From: Megalopta genalis | Taxonomy: Eukaryota > Arthropoda > Insecta > Hymenoptera > Halictidae | DNA length: 64,000 nucleotides | Assembly (NCBI RefSeq): GCF_051020955.1 | Contig: NW_027477148.1 | Span: 1-64,000 of the forward strand | Reading direction: 5' to 3' | Shown: piece after piece, positions 39,311-53,269 of the stretch | How positions within the stretch are numbered: position 1 is the first letter of the stretch | How the letters are laid out: each line of letters opens with the position of its first letter | Translations under genes and position numbers: made by a program | Notes under the pieces: model-generated | What the model saw: only the letters and a program-made list of their open reading frames with translations | Database searches by the model: none | What the model was told of the DNA's origin: nothing

Positions 39311-42097
39311 TTATACATGATTTAGCTTCAACTGCATGCGAAACAAACAAGTTAGCTTCAAATCCATTCGAAACACATGATTTAGCCTCAAATTCATTCG
39401 ATATACATGGTTCACCTTAATATTCATGCGAATCAAATGGGTTAGCTTCAAATACTTGTGATATACATGATTTGGCTTCAACTGCATGCGAAACAAACGA
39501 GTTACATTCAAATCAAGCGAAACACATGATTTAGCTTCAAATTCATGCGAGGTAGAAGGCTTATCTTCGAATCCATGCGAAACAAATGGTTTATCTTCAA
39601 ATACTTGTGATATACATGATTTAGCTTCATCTGCATGCGAAACAAACGAGTTAGCTTCAAATCCAAGCGAAACGCATGATTTAGCTCAAATCAATGCCAA
39701 GTAGAAGGCTTAATTTCAAATCCATGCGATATGAATGATTTGGCTTTAAATACTTGCGAATATAAGTGATATAGCTTGAAATACATGCGAATCAAATGGT
39801 TTAGCTTCAAATACTTGTGATATAAATGATTTAGCTACAACTGCAGCCGAAACAATCGTGTTAGTTTCAAGTCCAAACGAAACACATGATTTAGCTTCAA
39901 TTGCATGCGAAGTAGAAGGCTTATCTTCGAATCCATGCGAAACAAATGGTTTAGCTTCAAATAATTGTGATATACATGATATAGCTTCAAATGCAGGTGA
40001 AACAAACGAGTTAGCTTCAAATCCATGCGAAACACATGATTTAGCTTCAAATCAATGCGAAATAGAATGATTATTTTCGAAACCATGCTAAACAAATGGT
40101 TTAGCTTCAAATAATTGTGATATACATGATATAGCTTGAAATGCAGCTGAAACAAACGAGTTAACTTCAAATCCAAGAGAAACACATGATTTAGCTTCAA
40201 ATCAATGCGAAGTAGAAGGCTTAGCTTCAAATCCATGCGAATCAAATGCTTTAGCTTCAAATACTTGTGTTATACATGATTTAGCTTCATATGCAGCCGA
40301 AACTATCGAGTTAGATTCAAATCCAAACGAAAGACATGATTTAGCTTCAAATTCATGCGAAGTAGAAGGCTTATCTTCGAATCCATGAGAATCAAATGGT
40401 TTAGCTTCAAATACTTGTGATATAGATGATTTAGCTTCAAATGCTGGAGAAACAAACGAGTTAGCTTCAAATCCATGCGAAACACATGATTTAGCTTCAA
40501 ATCAATGCTAAGTAGAAGGCTTAGTTTCAAATCCATGAGAAGCAAATGGATTGGCTTCAAATACTTGTGATATAGATGATTTAGCTTCAACTGCATGAGA
40601 AACAATCGAGTTAGCTTCAAATCCATGCGAAACACATGATTTATATTCAAATTCATTCGAAACACATTGTTTAGCTTTAAATCCTTGCGAAACAAGTAGT
40701 TTAGCTTCAAATTCTTGTTTTATACATGAATTAACTTCAACTGCATGCGAAACAAACGAGTTAGCTTCAAATCCATGCGAAACACATGATTTAGCTTCAA
40801 ATCAATGCGAAGTCGAAGGCTTAGCTTCAAATCCATGCGAATCAAATGCTTTAGGTCCAAATACTTGTGTTATACATGAGTTAGCTTCATATGCAGCCGC
40901 AACATTCGAGTTAGTTTCAAATCCAAACGAAACACATTATTTAGCTTCAAATTCATGCGAAGCAGAATGCTTACCTTCGAATCCATGCGAAACAAATGGT
41001 TTATCTTCAAATACTTGTGATATACATGATTTAGCTTCAACTGCATGCGAAACAAACGAGTTAGCATCAAATCCACGCGAATCACATGATTTAGCTTCAA
41101 ATTAATGCGAAGTAGAAGGCTTAGCATCAAGTCCAAACGAATCAGATGGTTTAGCTTCAAATACATGTGATATACATGATTCAGCTTCAACTGCAGGCAA
41201 AACAAACGAGTTAGCTTCAAATCCATGCGAAGCACATGATTTAGCTTCAAATCAATGAGAAGTAGAATGCTTAGTTTCAAATACATGCGAATCAAATAGT
41301 TTAGCTTCAAATACTTGTGATATAAATGATTTAGCTTCAAATGCAGGCGAAATGAACGAGTTAGCTTCAAATCCATGCGAATCACATGATTTAGCTTCAA
41401 ATTCATTCGAAACACATTGTTTAGCTTCAAATCCATGCGAAGCAAATAGTTTAGTTTCAAATCTTGTTTTATACATGATTATTCTTCAACTGCATTCGAA
41501 ACAAACGTGTTAGCTTCAAATCCATTCGAAACACATGATTTATCCTCAAACTCATTCGATACACATGGTTCACCTTAATATTCATGCGAATCAAAACGTT
41601 TAGTTTCAAATACTTGTGATATACGTGATTTAGCTTCAACTGCATGCGAAACAAACGAGTTACTTTCAAATCCAAGCGAAGCACATGATTCAGCTTCAAA
41701 TCAATCCGAAGTAGAAGGCTTAGATTCAAATCCACGCGAAACAAATGGTTCAACTTCAAATATTTGTGATATACATGATCTAGCTTCAACTGCATGTGAA
41801 ACAGACGTATTAGCTTCAAATCCAAACGAAATACATGATTTAGCTTCAAATCAATGCGAAGTGGAAGGCTTAGCTTCAAATCAACGCGAAACAGATGGTT
41901 TAGCAATAAATTCTTGTTTTATACATGATTTAGCTTCAACTGCATGCGAAACAAACAAGTTAGCTTCAAATCCATTCGAAACACATGATTTAGCCTCAAA
42001 TTCATTCGATATACATGGTTCACCTTAATATTCATGCGAATCAAATGGGTTAGCTTCAAATACTTGTGATATACATGATTTAGCTTCAACTGCATGT
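39311..42097. repeat. 2.6-kb block, copy 4
   Basis: This copy is 2608 bp to the point at 41919, and matching continues to 42097, where the same inserted module as at 36131 begins. It shares GTAGAAGGCTTA (near 39914) with copy 2. The distance from copy 2 to copy 4 is 5966, and from insertion 1 to insertion 2 is 5967. Confidence 0.88.
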
Positions 42098-42390
42098 GAA
42101 ACAGACATGCTAACTTCAAATTCAATCGAAATATATGATTTAGCTTCAAATCAATGCGAAGTAGAAGGCTTAGCTTCAAATCCACGCGATATGAATGATT
42201 TGGCTTCAAATAGTTGCGAATATAAGTAATATAGCTTCAAATCCGGACGAAAGAAACGCGTTAGCTTCAAATTCATGTGAAACACATGATTTACATTGAA
42301 ATCAATGCGAAGTAGAAGTCTTGTCTTCGAATCCATGCGAAACAATTGGTTTAGCTTCAAATACTTGTGATATACATCATTTAGCTTCAA

Positions 42391-42450
42391 CTGCATTCGA
42401 AACAAATGAGTTAGCTTCAACTGCATTCGAAACAAATGAGTTAGCTTCAA
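42391..42450 (+). repeat. Duplication of a single 30-bp E unit
   Basis: The unit ACTGCATTCGAAACAAATGA occurs twice in a row here, but once at the homologous places near 36421, 59941 and 62938. It is the smallest clear copy-number change in the window and shows gain of one unit in register. Confidence 0.9.
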
Positions 42451-42485
42451 ATCTGTGCGAAACACATGATTTAGCTACAAATCAA

Positions 42486-45400
42486 TGCGAAGTAGAAGTC
42501 TTAGCTTCAAATCCATGCGAATCAAATGGTTTAGCGTCAAATGCTTGTGGTATACATGATTTATATTCAACTGCAGACGAATCAAACGAGTTAGCTTCAA
42601 AATTCATGCGATACACATGATTTAGCATCAAATCAATACGATGTAGAAGGTTTAGCTTCAAAACCATGCGAAACAAATGATTTGGCTTCAAATATTTGCG
42701 ATATAAATGATATAGATTCAAATGCAGACGAAACAAACGAGTTAGATTCAAATCCAAGCGAAACACATGATTAAGCTTCAAATCAATTCTATGTAGAAGG
42801 TTTAGCTTCAAATCCATGCGAAACAAATGGTTCAGCTTCAAATACTTGTGATATACATGACTTAGCTTCAACTGTTTGCAAAACAAACGAGTTAGCTTCA
42901 CATCCATGCGGAACACATGATTTAACTTCAACTTCATGCGAAGTAGAAGGCTTAGCTTCAAATCCATGCGAAACGAATGGATTCGCTTCAAATGCTTGTT
43001 TTATACACGGTTTAGCTTCAACGGCATTCCAAACAAACGAGTCATCTTCCAATCCATGCGAACCACATGATTTAGCTCAAATCAATGCCAAGTAGAAGGC
43101 TTAATTTCAAATCCATGCGATATGAATGATTTGGCTTTAAATACTTGCGAATATAAGTGATATAGCTTGAAATACATGCGAATCAAATGGTTTAGCTTCA
43201 AATACTTGTGATATAAATGATTTAGCTACAACTGCAGCCGAAACAATCGTGTTAGTTTCAAGTCCAAACGAAACACATGATTTAGCTTCAATTGCATGCG
43301 AAGTAGAAGGCTTATCTTCGAATCCATGCGAAACAAATGGTTTAGCTTCAAATAATTGTGATATACATGATATAGCTTCAAATGCAGGTGAAACAAACGA
43401 GTTAGCTTCAAATCCATGCGAAACACATGATTTAGCTTCAAATCAATGCGAAATAGAATGATTATTTTCGAAACCATGCTAAACAAATGGTTTAGCTTCA
43501 AATAATTGTGATATACATGATATAGCTTGAAATGCAGCTGAAACAAACGAGTTAACTTCAAATCCAAGAGAAACACATGATTTAGCTTCAAATCAATGCG
43601 AAGTAGAAGGCTTAGCTTCAAATCCATGCGAATCAAATGCTTTAGCTTCAAATACTTGTGTTATACATGATTTAGCTTCATATGCAGCCGAAACTATCGA
43701 GTTAGATTCAAATCCAAACGAAAGACATGATTTAGCTTCAAATTCATGCGAAGTAGAAGGCTTATCTTCGAATCCATGAGAATCAAATGGTTTAGCTTCA
43801 AATACTTGTGATATAGATGATTTAGCTTCAAATGCTGGAGAAACAAACGAGTTAGCTTCAAATCCATGCGAAACACATGATTTAGCTTCAAATCAATGCT
43901 AAGTAGAAGGCTTAGTTTCAAATCCATGAGAAGCAAATGGATTGGCTTCAAATACTTGTGATATAGATGATTTAGCTTCAACTGCATGAGAAACAATCGA
44001 GTTAGCTTCAAATCCATGCGAAACACATGATTTATATTCAAATTCATTCGAAACACATTGTTTAGCTTTAAATCCTTGCGAAACAAGTAGTTTAGCTTCA
44101 AATTCTTGTTTTATACATGAATTAACTTCAACTGCATGCGAAACAAACGAGTTAGCTTCAAATCCATGCGAAACACATGATTTAGCTTCAAATCAATGCG
44201 AAGTCGAAGGCTTAGCTTCAAATCCATGCGAATCAAATGCTTTAGGTCCAAATACTTGTGTTATACATGAGTTAGCTTCATATGCAGCCGCAACATTCGA
44301 GTTAGTTTCAAATCCAAACGAAACACATTATTTAGCTTCAAATTCATGCGAAGCAGAATGCTTACCTTCGAATCCATGCGAAACAAATGGTTTATCTTCA
44401 AATACTTGTGATATACATGATTTAGCTTCAACTGCATGCGAAACAAACGAGTTAGCATCAAATCCACGCGAATCACATGATTTAGCTTCAAATTAATGCG
44501 AAGTAGAAGTCTTAGCTTCAAATCCATGCGAATCAAATGGTTTAGCGTCAAATGCTTGTGGTATACATGATTTATATTCAACTGCAGACGAATCAAACGA
44601 GTTAGCTTCAAAATTCATGCGATACACATGATTTAGCATCAAATCAATACGATGTAGAAGGTTTAGCTTCAAAACCATGCGAAACAAATGATTTGGCTTC
44701 AAATATTTGCGATATAAATGATATAGCTTCAAATGCAGACGAAACAAACGAGTTAGATTCAAATCCAAGCGAAACACATGATTAAGCTTCAAATCAATTC
44801 TATGTAGAAGGTTTAGCTTCAAATCCATGCGAAACAAATGGTTCAGCTTCAAATACTTGTGATATACATGACTTAGCTTCAACTGTTTGCAAAACAAACG
44901 AGTTAGCTTCACATCCATGCGGAACACATGATTTAACTTCAACTTCATGCGAAGTAGAAGGCTTAGCTTCAAATCCATGCGAAACGAATGGATTCGCTTC
45001 AAATGCTTGTTTTATACACGGTTTAGCTTCAACGGCATTCCAAACAAACGAGTCATCTTCCAATCCATGCGAACCACATGATTTAGCTCAAATCAATGCC
45101 AAGTAGAAGGCTTAATTTCAAATCCATGCGATATGAATGATTTGGCTTTAAATACTTGCGAATATAAGTGATATAGCTTGAAATACATGCGAATCAAATG
45201 GTTTAGCTTCAAATACTTGTGATATAAATGATTTAGCTACAACTGCAGCCGAAACAATCGTGTTAGTTTCAAGTCCAAACGAAACACATGATTTAGCTTC
45301 AATTGCATGCGAAGTAGAAGGCTTATCTTCGAATCCATGCGAAACAAATGGTTTAGCTTCAAATAATTGTGATATACATGATATAGCTTCAAATGCAGGT

Positions 45401-45909
45401 GAAACAAACGAGTTAGCTTCAAATCCATGCGAAACACATGATTTAGCTTCAAATCAATGCGAAATAGAATGATTATTTTCGAAACCATGCTAAACAAATG
45501 GTTTAGCTTCAAATAATTGTGATATACATGATATAGCTTGAAATGCAGCTGAAACAAACGAGTTAACTTCAAATCCAAGAGAAACACATGATTTAGCTTC
45601 AAATCAATGCGAAGTAGAAGGCTTAGCTTCAAATCCATGCGAATCAAATGCTTTAGCTTCAAATACTTGTGTTATACATGATTTAGCTTCATATGCAGCC
45701 GAAACTATCGAGTTAAATTCAAATCCAAACGAAAGACATGATTTAGCTTCAAATTCATGCGAAGTAGAAGGCTTATCTTCGAATCCATGAGAATCAAATG
45801 GTTTAGCTTCAAATACTTGTGATATAGATGATTTAGCTTCAAATGCTGGAGAAACAAACGAGTTAGCTTCAAATCCATGCGAAACACATGATTTAGCTTC
45901 AAATCAATG
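42486..45909. repeat. 2011-bp tandem duplication, second copy partial
   Basis: Copy one is about 42486-44496 and copy two about 44497-45909. The period is 67 units plus one base. Each copy joins a module seen again near 63.0-63.4 kb (GTAGAAGTCTTAGC, GGTATACATGATTTATATTC) to the front part of the 2.6-kb block. The join in copy two falls within a B unit. Confidence 0.86.
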
Positions 45910-46165
45910 TGAAGTAGAAGGCTTAGCTTCAAGTCCAAACGAATCAAATGGTTTAGCTTCAAATTCTTGTTTTATGCGTGATTTAGCTTCAACTGCATGC
46001 GAAGAAAACACGTTAGCTTCACATCCAAGCGAAACACATGTTTTAGCTTCAAATCAATGCGAAGTAGAAGGCTTATCTTCGAATCCATGCGAAACAAATG
46101 GTTCAGCTACAAATTCTCATGATATAGATGATTTATCTTCTACTGCATGCGAAAAAAACGAGTTA

Positions 46166-46315
46166 GCTTCAAATCCAAGCGAAACACATGATTCAGCTTC
46201 AAATCAATGCGAAGTAGAAGGCTTAGCTTCAAATCCATGCGAAACAAATGATTTAGCTTCAAATACCTGTGATATACATGATTTAGCTTCAACTGCATGT
46301 GAAACAAACGAGTTA
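46166..46315 (+). repeat. Reference 150-bp superunit (A-B-C-D-E)
   Basis: This stretch shows the canonical order cleanly: A at 46166-46195, B at 46196-46225, C at 46226-46255, D at 46256-46285 and E at 46286-46315. In the plus frame the five units read as decapeptides beginning ASNP, ASNQ, ASNT-like and AST; in the minus frame they read as LKLN/LSLL/LTRL-type decapeptides. It serves as the yardstick for the variants and phase breaks described elsewhere. Confidence 0.93.
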
Positions 46316-49300
46316 GCATCAAATCCACGCGAATCACATGATTTAGCTTCAAATTAATGCGAAGTAGAAGGCTTAGCATCAAGTCCAAACGAATCAGATG
46401 GTTTAGCTTCAAATACATGTGATATACATGATTCAGCTTCAACTGCAGGCAAAACAAACGAGTTAGCTTCAAATCCGTGCGAATCACATGATTTAGCATC
46501 AAATCATGCAGACGAAACAATCGAGTTAGCTTCAAATCCATGCGAAACACATGATTTACCTTCAAATTCATTCGAAGCACATTGTTTAGCTTCAAATCCA
46601 TGCGAAACAAATAGTTTAGCTTCAAATTCTTGTTTTATGCATGATTTAGCTTCAACTGCATGCGAAACAAACACGTTAGCTTCAAATCCAAGCGAAACAC
46701 ATGATGTACCTGCAAATCAATGCGAAGTAGAAGGTTTAGTTTCAAATACATGCGAATCAAATGGTTTAGCTTCAAATACTTGTGATATAAATGATTTAGC
46801 TACAACTGCAGGCGAAACAAACGAGTTAGCTTCAAATCCATGCGAAACACATGATTTAGCTTCAAATCAATGCTAAGTAGAAGGCTTAGTTTCAAATCCA
46901 TGAGAAGCAAATGGATTGGCTTCAAATACTTGTGATATAAATGATTTAGCTTCAAATGCAGGAGAAACAAACGAGTTAGGTTCAAATCCATGCGAAACAC
47001 ATGATTTATCTTCAAATTCATACGAAACACATTGTTTAGCTTTAAATCCTTGCGAAACAAGTAGTTTAGCTTCAAATTGTTGTTTTATACATGAATTAAC
47101 TTCAACTGCATGCGAAACAAACGAGTTAGCTTCAAATCCATGCGAAGCACATGATTTAGCTTCAAATCAATGGGAAGTAGAATGCTTAGTTTCAAATACA
47201 TGCGAATCAAATAGTTTAGCTTCAAATACTTGTGATATAAATGATTTAGCTTCAAATGCAGGCGAAATGAACGAGTTAGCTTCAAATCCATGCGAAACAC
47301 ATGATTTAGCTTCAAATCAATGCGAAGTAGAATGCTTATCTTTGAATCCATGCGAAATAAATGGTTTAGCTTCAAATACTTGTGTTATACATGATATAGC
47401 TTCAAATGCAGGTGAAACAAACGAGTTAGCTTCAAATCCAAGGGAAACACATGATTTAGCTTCAAACTAATGCGAAGTAGAAGGCTTAGCTTCAAGTACA
47501 AACGAATCAAATGGTTTAGCCTCAAATACTTGCGATATACATGATTCAGCTTCAAATGCAGGCAAAACAAACGAGTTAGCTTCAAATCCATGCGAATCAC
47601 ATGATTTAGCTTCAAATTCATTCGAAACACATTGTTTAGCTTCAAATCCATGCGAAGCAAATAGTTTAGTTTCAAATCTTGTTTTATACATGATTATTCT
47701 TCAACTGCATTCGAAACAAACGTGTTAGCTTCAAATCCATTCGAAACACATGATTTATCCTCAAACTCATTCGATACACATGGTTCACCTTAATATTCAT
47801 GCGAATCAAAACGTTTAGTTTCAAATACTTGTGATATACGTGATTTAGCTTCAACTGCATGCGAAACAAACGAGTTACTTTCAAATCCAAGCGAAGCACA
47901 TGATTCAGCTTCAAATCAATCCGAAGTAGAAGGCTTAGATTCAAATCCACGCGAAACAAATGGTTCAGCTTCAAATATTTGTGATATACATGATCTAGCT
48001 TCAACTGCATGTGAAACAGACGTATTAGCTTCAAATCCAAACGAAAACATGATTTAGCTTCAAATCAATGCGAAGTGGAAGGCTTAGCTTCAAATCAACG
48101 CGAAACAGATGGTTTAGCAACAAATTCTTGTTTTATACATGATTTAGCTTCAACTGCATGCGAAACAAACAAGTTAGCTTCAAATCCATTCGAAACACAT
48201 GATTTAGCCTCAAATTCATTCGATATACATGGTTCACCTTAATATTCATGCGAATCAAATGGGTTAGCTTCAAATACTTGTGATATACATGATTTGGCTT
48301 CAACTGCATGCGAAACAAACGAGTTACATTCAAATCAAGCGAAACACATGATTTAGCTTCAAATTCATGCGAGGTAGAAGGCTTATCTTCGAATCCATGC
48401 GAAACAAATGGTTTATCTTCAAATACTTGTGATATACATGATTTAGCTTCAACTGCATGCGAAACAAACGAGTTACTTTCAAATCCAAGCGAAGCACATG
48501 ATTCAGCTTCAAATCAATCCGAAGTAGAAGGCTTAGATTCAAATCCACGCGAAACAAATGGTTCAGCTTCAAATATTTGTGATATACATGATCTAGCTTC
48601 AACTGCATGTGAAACAGACGTATTAGCTTCAAATCCAAACGAAATACATGATTTAGCTTCAAATCAATGCGAAGTGGAAGGCTTAGCTTCAAATCAACGC
48701 GAAACAGATGGTTTAGCAACAAATTCTTGTTTTATACATGATTTAGCTTCAACTGCATGCGAAACAAACAAGTTAGCTTCAAATCCATTCGAAACACATG
48801 ATTTAGCTTCAAATCAATGTGAAGTAGAAGGCTTAGCTTCAAGTCCAAACGAATCAAATGGTTTAGCTTCAAATTCTTGTTTTATGCGTGATTTAGCTTC
48901 AACTGCATGCGAAGAAAACACGTTAGCTTCACATCCAAGCGAAACACATGTTTTAGCTTCAAATCAATGCGAAGTAGAAGGCTTATCTTCGAATCCATGC
49001 GAAACAAATATTTTAGCTTCAAATTCTTGTTTTATACATGAATTAACTTCAACTGCATGCGAAACAAACGAGTTAGCTTCAAATCCATGCGAAACACATG
49101 ATTTAGCTTCAAATCAATGCGAAGTCGAAGGCTTAGCTTCAAATCCATGCGAATCAAATGCTTTAGGTCCAAATACTTGTGTTATACATGAGTTAGCTTC
49201 ATATGCAGCCGCAACATTCGAGTTAGTTTCAAATCCAAACGAAACACATTATTTAGCTTCAAATTCATGCGAAGTAGAATGCTTACCTTCGAATCCATGC

Positions 49301-51534
49301 GAAACAAATGGTTTATCTTCAAATACTTGTGATATACATGAATTAGCTTCAACTGCATGCGAAACAAACGAGTTAGCATCAAATCCACGCGAATCACATG
49401 ATTTAGCTTCAAATTAATGCGAAGTAGAAGGCTTAGCATCAAGTCCAAACGAATCAGATGGTTTAGCTTCAAATACATGTGATATACATGATTCAGCTTC
49501 AACTGCAGGCAAAACAAACGAGTTAGCTTCAAATCCGTGCGAATCACATGATTTAGCATCAAATCATGCAGACGAAACAATCGAGTTAGCTTCAAATCCA
49601 TGCGAAACACATGATTTACCTTCAAATTCATTCGAAGCACATTGTTTAGCTTCAAATCCATGCGAAACAAATAGTATAGCTTCAAATTCTTGTTTTATGC
49701 ATGATTTAGCTTCAACTGCATGCGAAACAAACACGTTAGCTTCAAATCCAAGCGAAACACATGATGTACCTGCAAATCAATGCGAAGTAGAAGGTTTAGT
49801 TTCAAATACATGCGAATCAAATGGTTTAGCTTCAAATACTTGTGATATAAATGATTTAGCTACAACTGCAGGCGAAACAAACGAGTTAGCTTCAAATCCA
49901 TGCGAAACACATGATTTAGCTTCAAATCAATGCTAAGTAGAAGGCTTAGTTTCAAATCCATGAGAAGCAAATGGATTGGCTTCAAATGCTTGTGATATAA
50001 ATGATTTAGCTTCAAATGCAGGAGAAACAAACGAGTTAGGTTCAAATCCATGCGAAACACATGATTTATCTTCAAATTCATACGAAACACATTGTTTAGC
50101 TTTAAATCCTTGCGAAACAAGTAGTTTAGCTTCAAATTGTTGTTTTATACATGAATTAACTTCAACTGCATGCGAAACAAACGAGTTAGCTTCAAATCCA
50201 TGCGAAGCACATGATTTAGCTTCAAATCAATGGGAAGTAGAATGCTTAGTTTCAAATACATGCGAATCAAATAGTTTAGCTTCAAATACTTGTGATATAA
50301 ATGATTTAGCTTCAAATGCAGGCGAAATGAACGAGTTAGCTTCAAATCCATGCGAAACACATGATTTAGCTTCAAATCAATGCGAAGTAGAATGCTTATC
50401 TTTGAATCCATGCGAAATAAATGGTTTAGCTTCAAATACTTGTGTTATACATGATATAGCTTCAAATGCAGGTGAAACAAACGAGTTAGCTTCAAATCCA
50501 AGGGAAACACATGATTTAGCTTCAAACTAATGCGAAGTAGAAGGCTTAGCTTCAAGTACAAACGAATCAAATGGTTTAGCTTCAAATACTTGCGATATAC
50601 ATGATTCAGCTTCAAATGCAGGCAAAACAAACGAGTTAGCTTCAAATCCATGCGAATCACATGATTTAGCTTCAAATTCAGTCGAAACACATTGTTTAGC
50701 TTCAAATCCATGCGAAGCAAATAGTTTAGTTTCAAATCTTGTTTTATACATGATTATTCTTCAACTGCATTCGAAACAAACGTGTTAGCTTCAAATCCAT
50801 TCGAAACACATGATTTATCCTCAAACTCATTCGATACACATGGTTCACCTTAATATTCATGCGAATCAAAACGTTTAGTTTCAAATACTTGTGATATACG
50901 TGATTTAGCTTCAACTGCATGCGAAACAAACGAGTTACTTTCAAATCCAAGCGAAGCACATGATTCAGCTTCAAATCAATCCGAAGTAGAAGGCTTAGAT
51001 TCAAATCCACGCGAAACAAATGGTTCAGCTTCAAATATTTGTGATATACATGATTTAGCTTCAACTGCATCTGAAACAGACGTATTAGCTTCAAATCCAA
51101 ACGAAATACATGATTTAGCTTCAAATCAATGCGAAATGGAAGGCTTAGCTTCAAATCAACGCGAAACAGATGGTTTAGCAACAAATTCTTGTTTTATACA
51201 TGATTTAGCTTCAACTGCATGCGAAACAAACAAGTTAGCTTCAAATCCATTCGAAACACATGATTTAGCCTCAAATTCATTCGATATACATGGTTCACCT
51301 TAATATTCATGCGAATCAAATGGGTTAGCTTCAAATACTTGTGATATACATGATTTGGCTTCAACTGCATGCGAAGCAAACGAGTTACATTCAAATCAAG
51401 CGAAACACATGATTTAGCTTCAAATTCATGCGAGGTAGAAGGCTTATCTTCGAATCCATGCGAAACAAATGGTTTATCTTCAAATACTTGTGATATACAT
51501 GATTTAGCTTCAACTGCATGCGAAACAAACGAGT
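46301..51534. repeat. 3060-bp tandem duplication, second copy partial
   Basis: Copy one is about 46301-49360 and copy two about 49361-51534. The period is exactly 102 units of 30, which is not a multiple of 150, so the superunit phase slips by two units at the join while the 30-bp phase is kept. The first copy has a private one-base loss near 48046 (GAAAACATG). Confidence 0.87.
48308..49417 (+). other. Plus-strand open frame, 369 codons
   Basis: This frame has an ATG, but the first ten codons are out of the usual decapeptide frame. A one-base deletion (CAAATCAAGCG) moves it into the LASN frame, which then stays open to a TAA at 49415. It crosses the junction at about 48473 where the two 3060-bp copies stop matching, so its length depends on a recombination join. 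No domain is recognised, and it is listed only as one of the three longest openings. Confidence 0.2.
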
Positions 51535-53269
51535 TAGCTTCAAATCCAAGCGAAACGCATGATTTAGCTTCAAATCAATGTGAAGTAGAAGGCTTAGCTT
51601 CAAGTCCAAACGAATCAAATGGTTTAGCTTCAAATTCTTGTTTTATGCATGATTTAGCTTCAACTGCATGCGAAGAAAACACGTTAGCTTCACATCCAAG
51701 CGAAACACATGATTTAGCTTCAAATCAATGCGAAGTAGAAGGCTTATCTTCGAATCCATGCGAAACAAATATTTTAGCTTCAAATTCTTGTTTTATACAT
51801 GATTTAGCTTCAACTGCGTGCGAAACAAACGAGTTAGCTTCAAATCCATTCGAAACACATGATTTATCCTCAAACTCATTCGATACACATGGTTCACCTT
51901 AATATTCATGCGAATCAAAATGTTTAGCTTCAAATGCTTGTGAAATACATGATTCAGCTTCAAATGCAGGCGAAACAAATAGTTTAGCTTCAAATTCTTG
52001 TTTTATACATGATTTAACTTCAACTGCATGCGAACCAAACGAGATAGCTTCAAATCTAAGCCAAAGACATGATTTAGCTTCAAATCAATGCGAGGTAGAA
52101 GGCTTAGTTTCAAATCCATGCGAAACACATGATTTAGCTTCAAATCAATGCGAAGTAAAAGGATTAGCTTCAAATCCATGCGAAGCCAATTGTGTAGATT
52201 CAAATACTTGTTTTATACACGATTTAGCTTCAACTGCACCTGAAACAAACGTGTTAGCTTCAAATTCGAACGAAAAACATGATTCAGCTTCAAATCAATG
52301 CCAAGTTGAAGGCTTGGCTTCAAATCCTTGCGATCAAATGGTTTAGTTTCAAATACCTGTGGTATACATGATTTAGCTTCAACTGCATGTGAAACAGACG
52401 TGTTAACTTCAAATTCAAGCGAAATATATGATTTAGCTTCAAATCAATGCGAAGTAGAAGGCTTAGTTCCAAATCAATGCGAAACTAATGGTTTAGCTTC
52501 AAATACTTGTGATATACATGATTCAGGTTCAACTGCAGGCGAAACAAACGAGTTAGCTTCAAATCCCAACTTAGCACATGATTCAATTTCAAATCAAAGC
52601 GAAGTAGAAGGCTTAGCTTCAAATCCATGCCAAACAAATGGTTCAGCTTCAAATACTTGTGATATACACGGTTTAGCTTCAACTGCATTCGAAACAAACG
52701 AGTTAGTTTCAAAACCATGCGAAACACATGATTTACCTTCAAATCAATGCGAAGTAGAAGGCTTAGCTTCAAAGCTATGCGAAACAAATGGTTTAGCATC
52801 AAATACTTGTGATATACATGATTTAGCTTCAGCTGCATGCGAAATAAATGAGTTAGCCTCAAATCCAAGCGAAACACATGATTCAGGTTCAAATCAATGC
52901 GAAGTAGACGGCTTAGCTTCAAATCCATGCGGAACAAATGGTTTAGATTCAAATACTTGTGATATAAATGATATAGCTTCAACAGCAAGCGAAACAAACG
53001 AGTTAGCTTCAAATCCAAGCGAAACACATGATTTGGCTACAAATCAACGCGAAGTAGAATGCTTAGCTTCAAATGCATGCGAATCAAATGGTTTAGCTTC
53101 AAATGCTTGTGATACACATGATTTATATTCAACTGCATGCGATACAAACGAGATAGCTTCAAATCCATGCGAAACACATGATTTAGCTTAATATTCATGC
53201 GAAGCTAATGGTTTAGATTCTAATACTTGTGATATACATGATTTAGTTTGTACTGCATGCGAACCAAAC

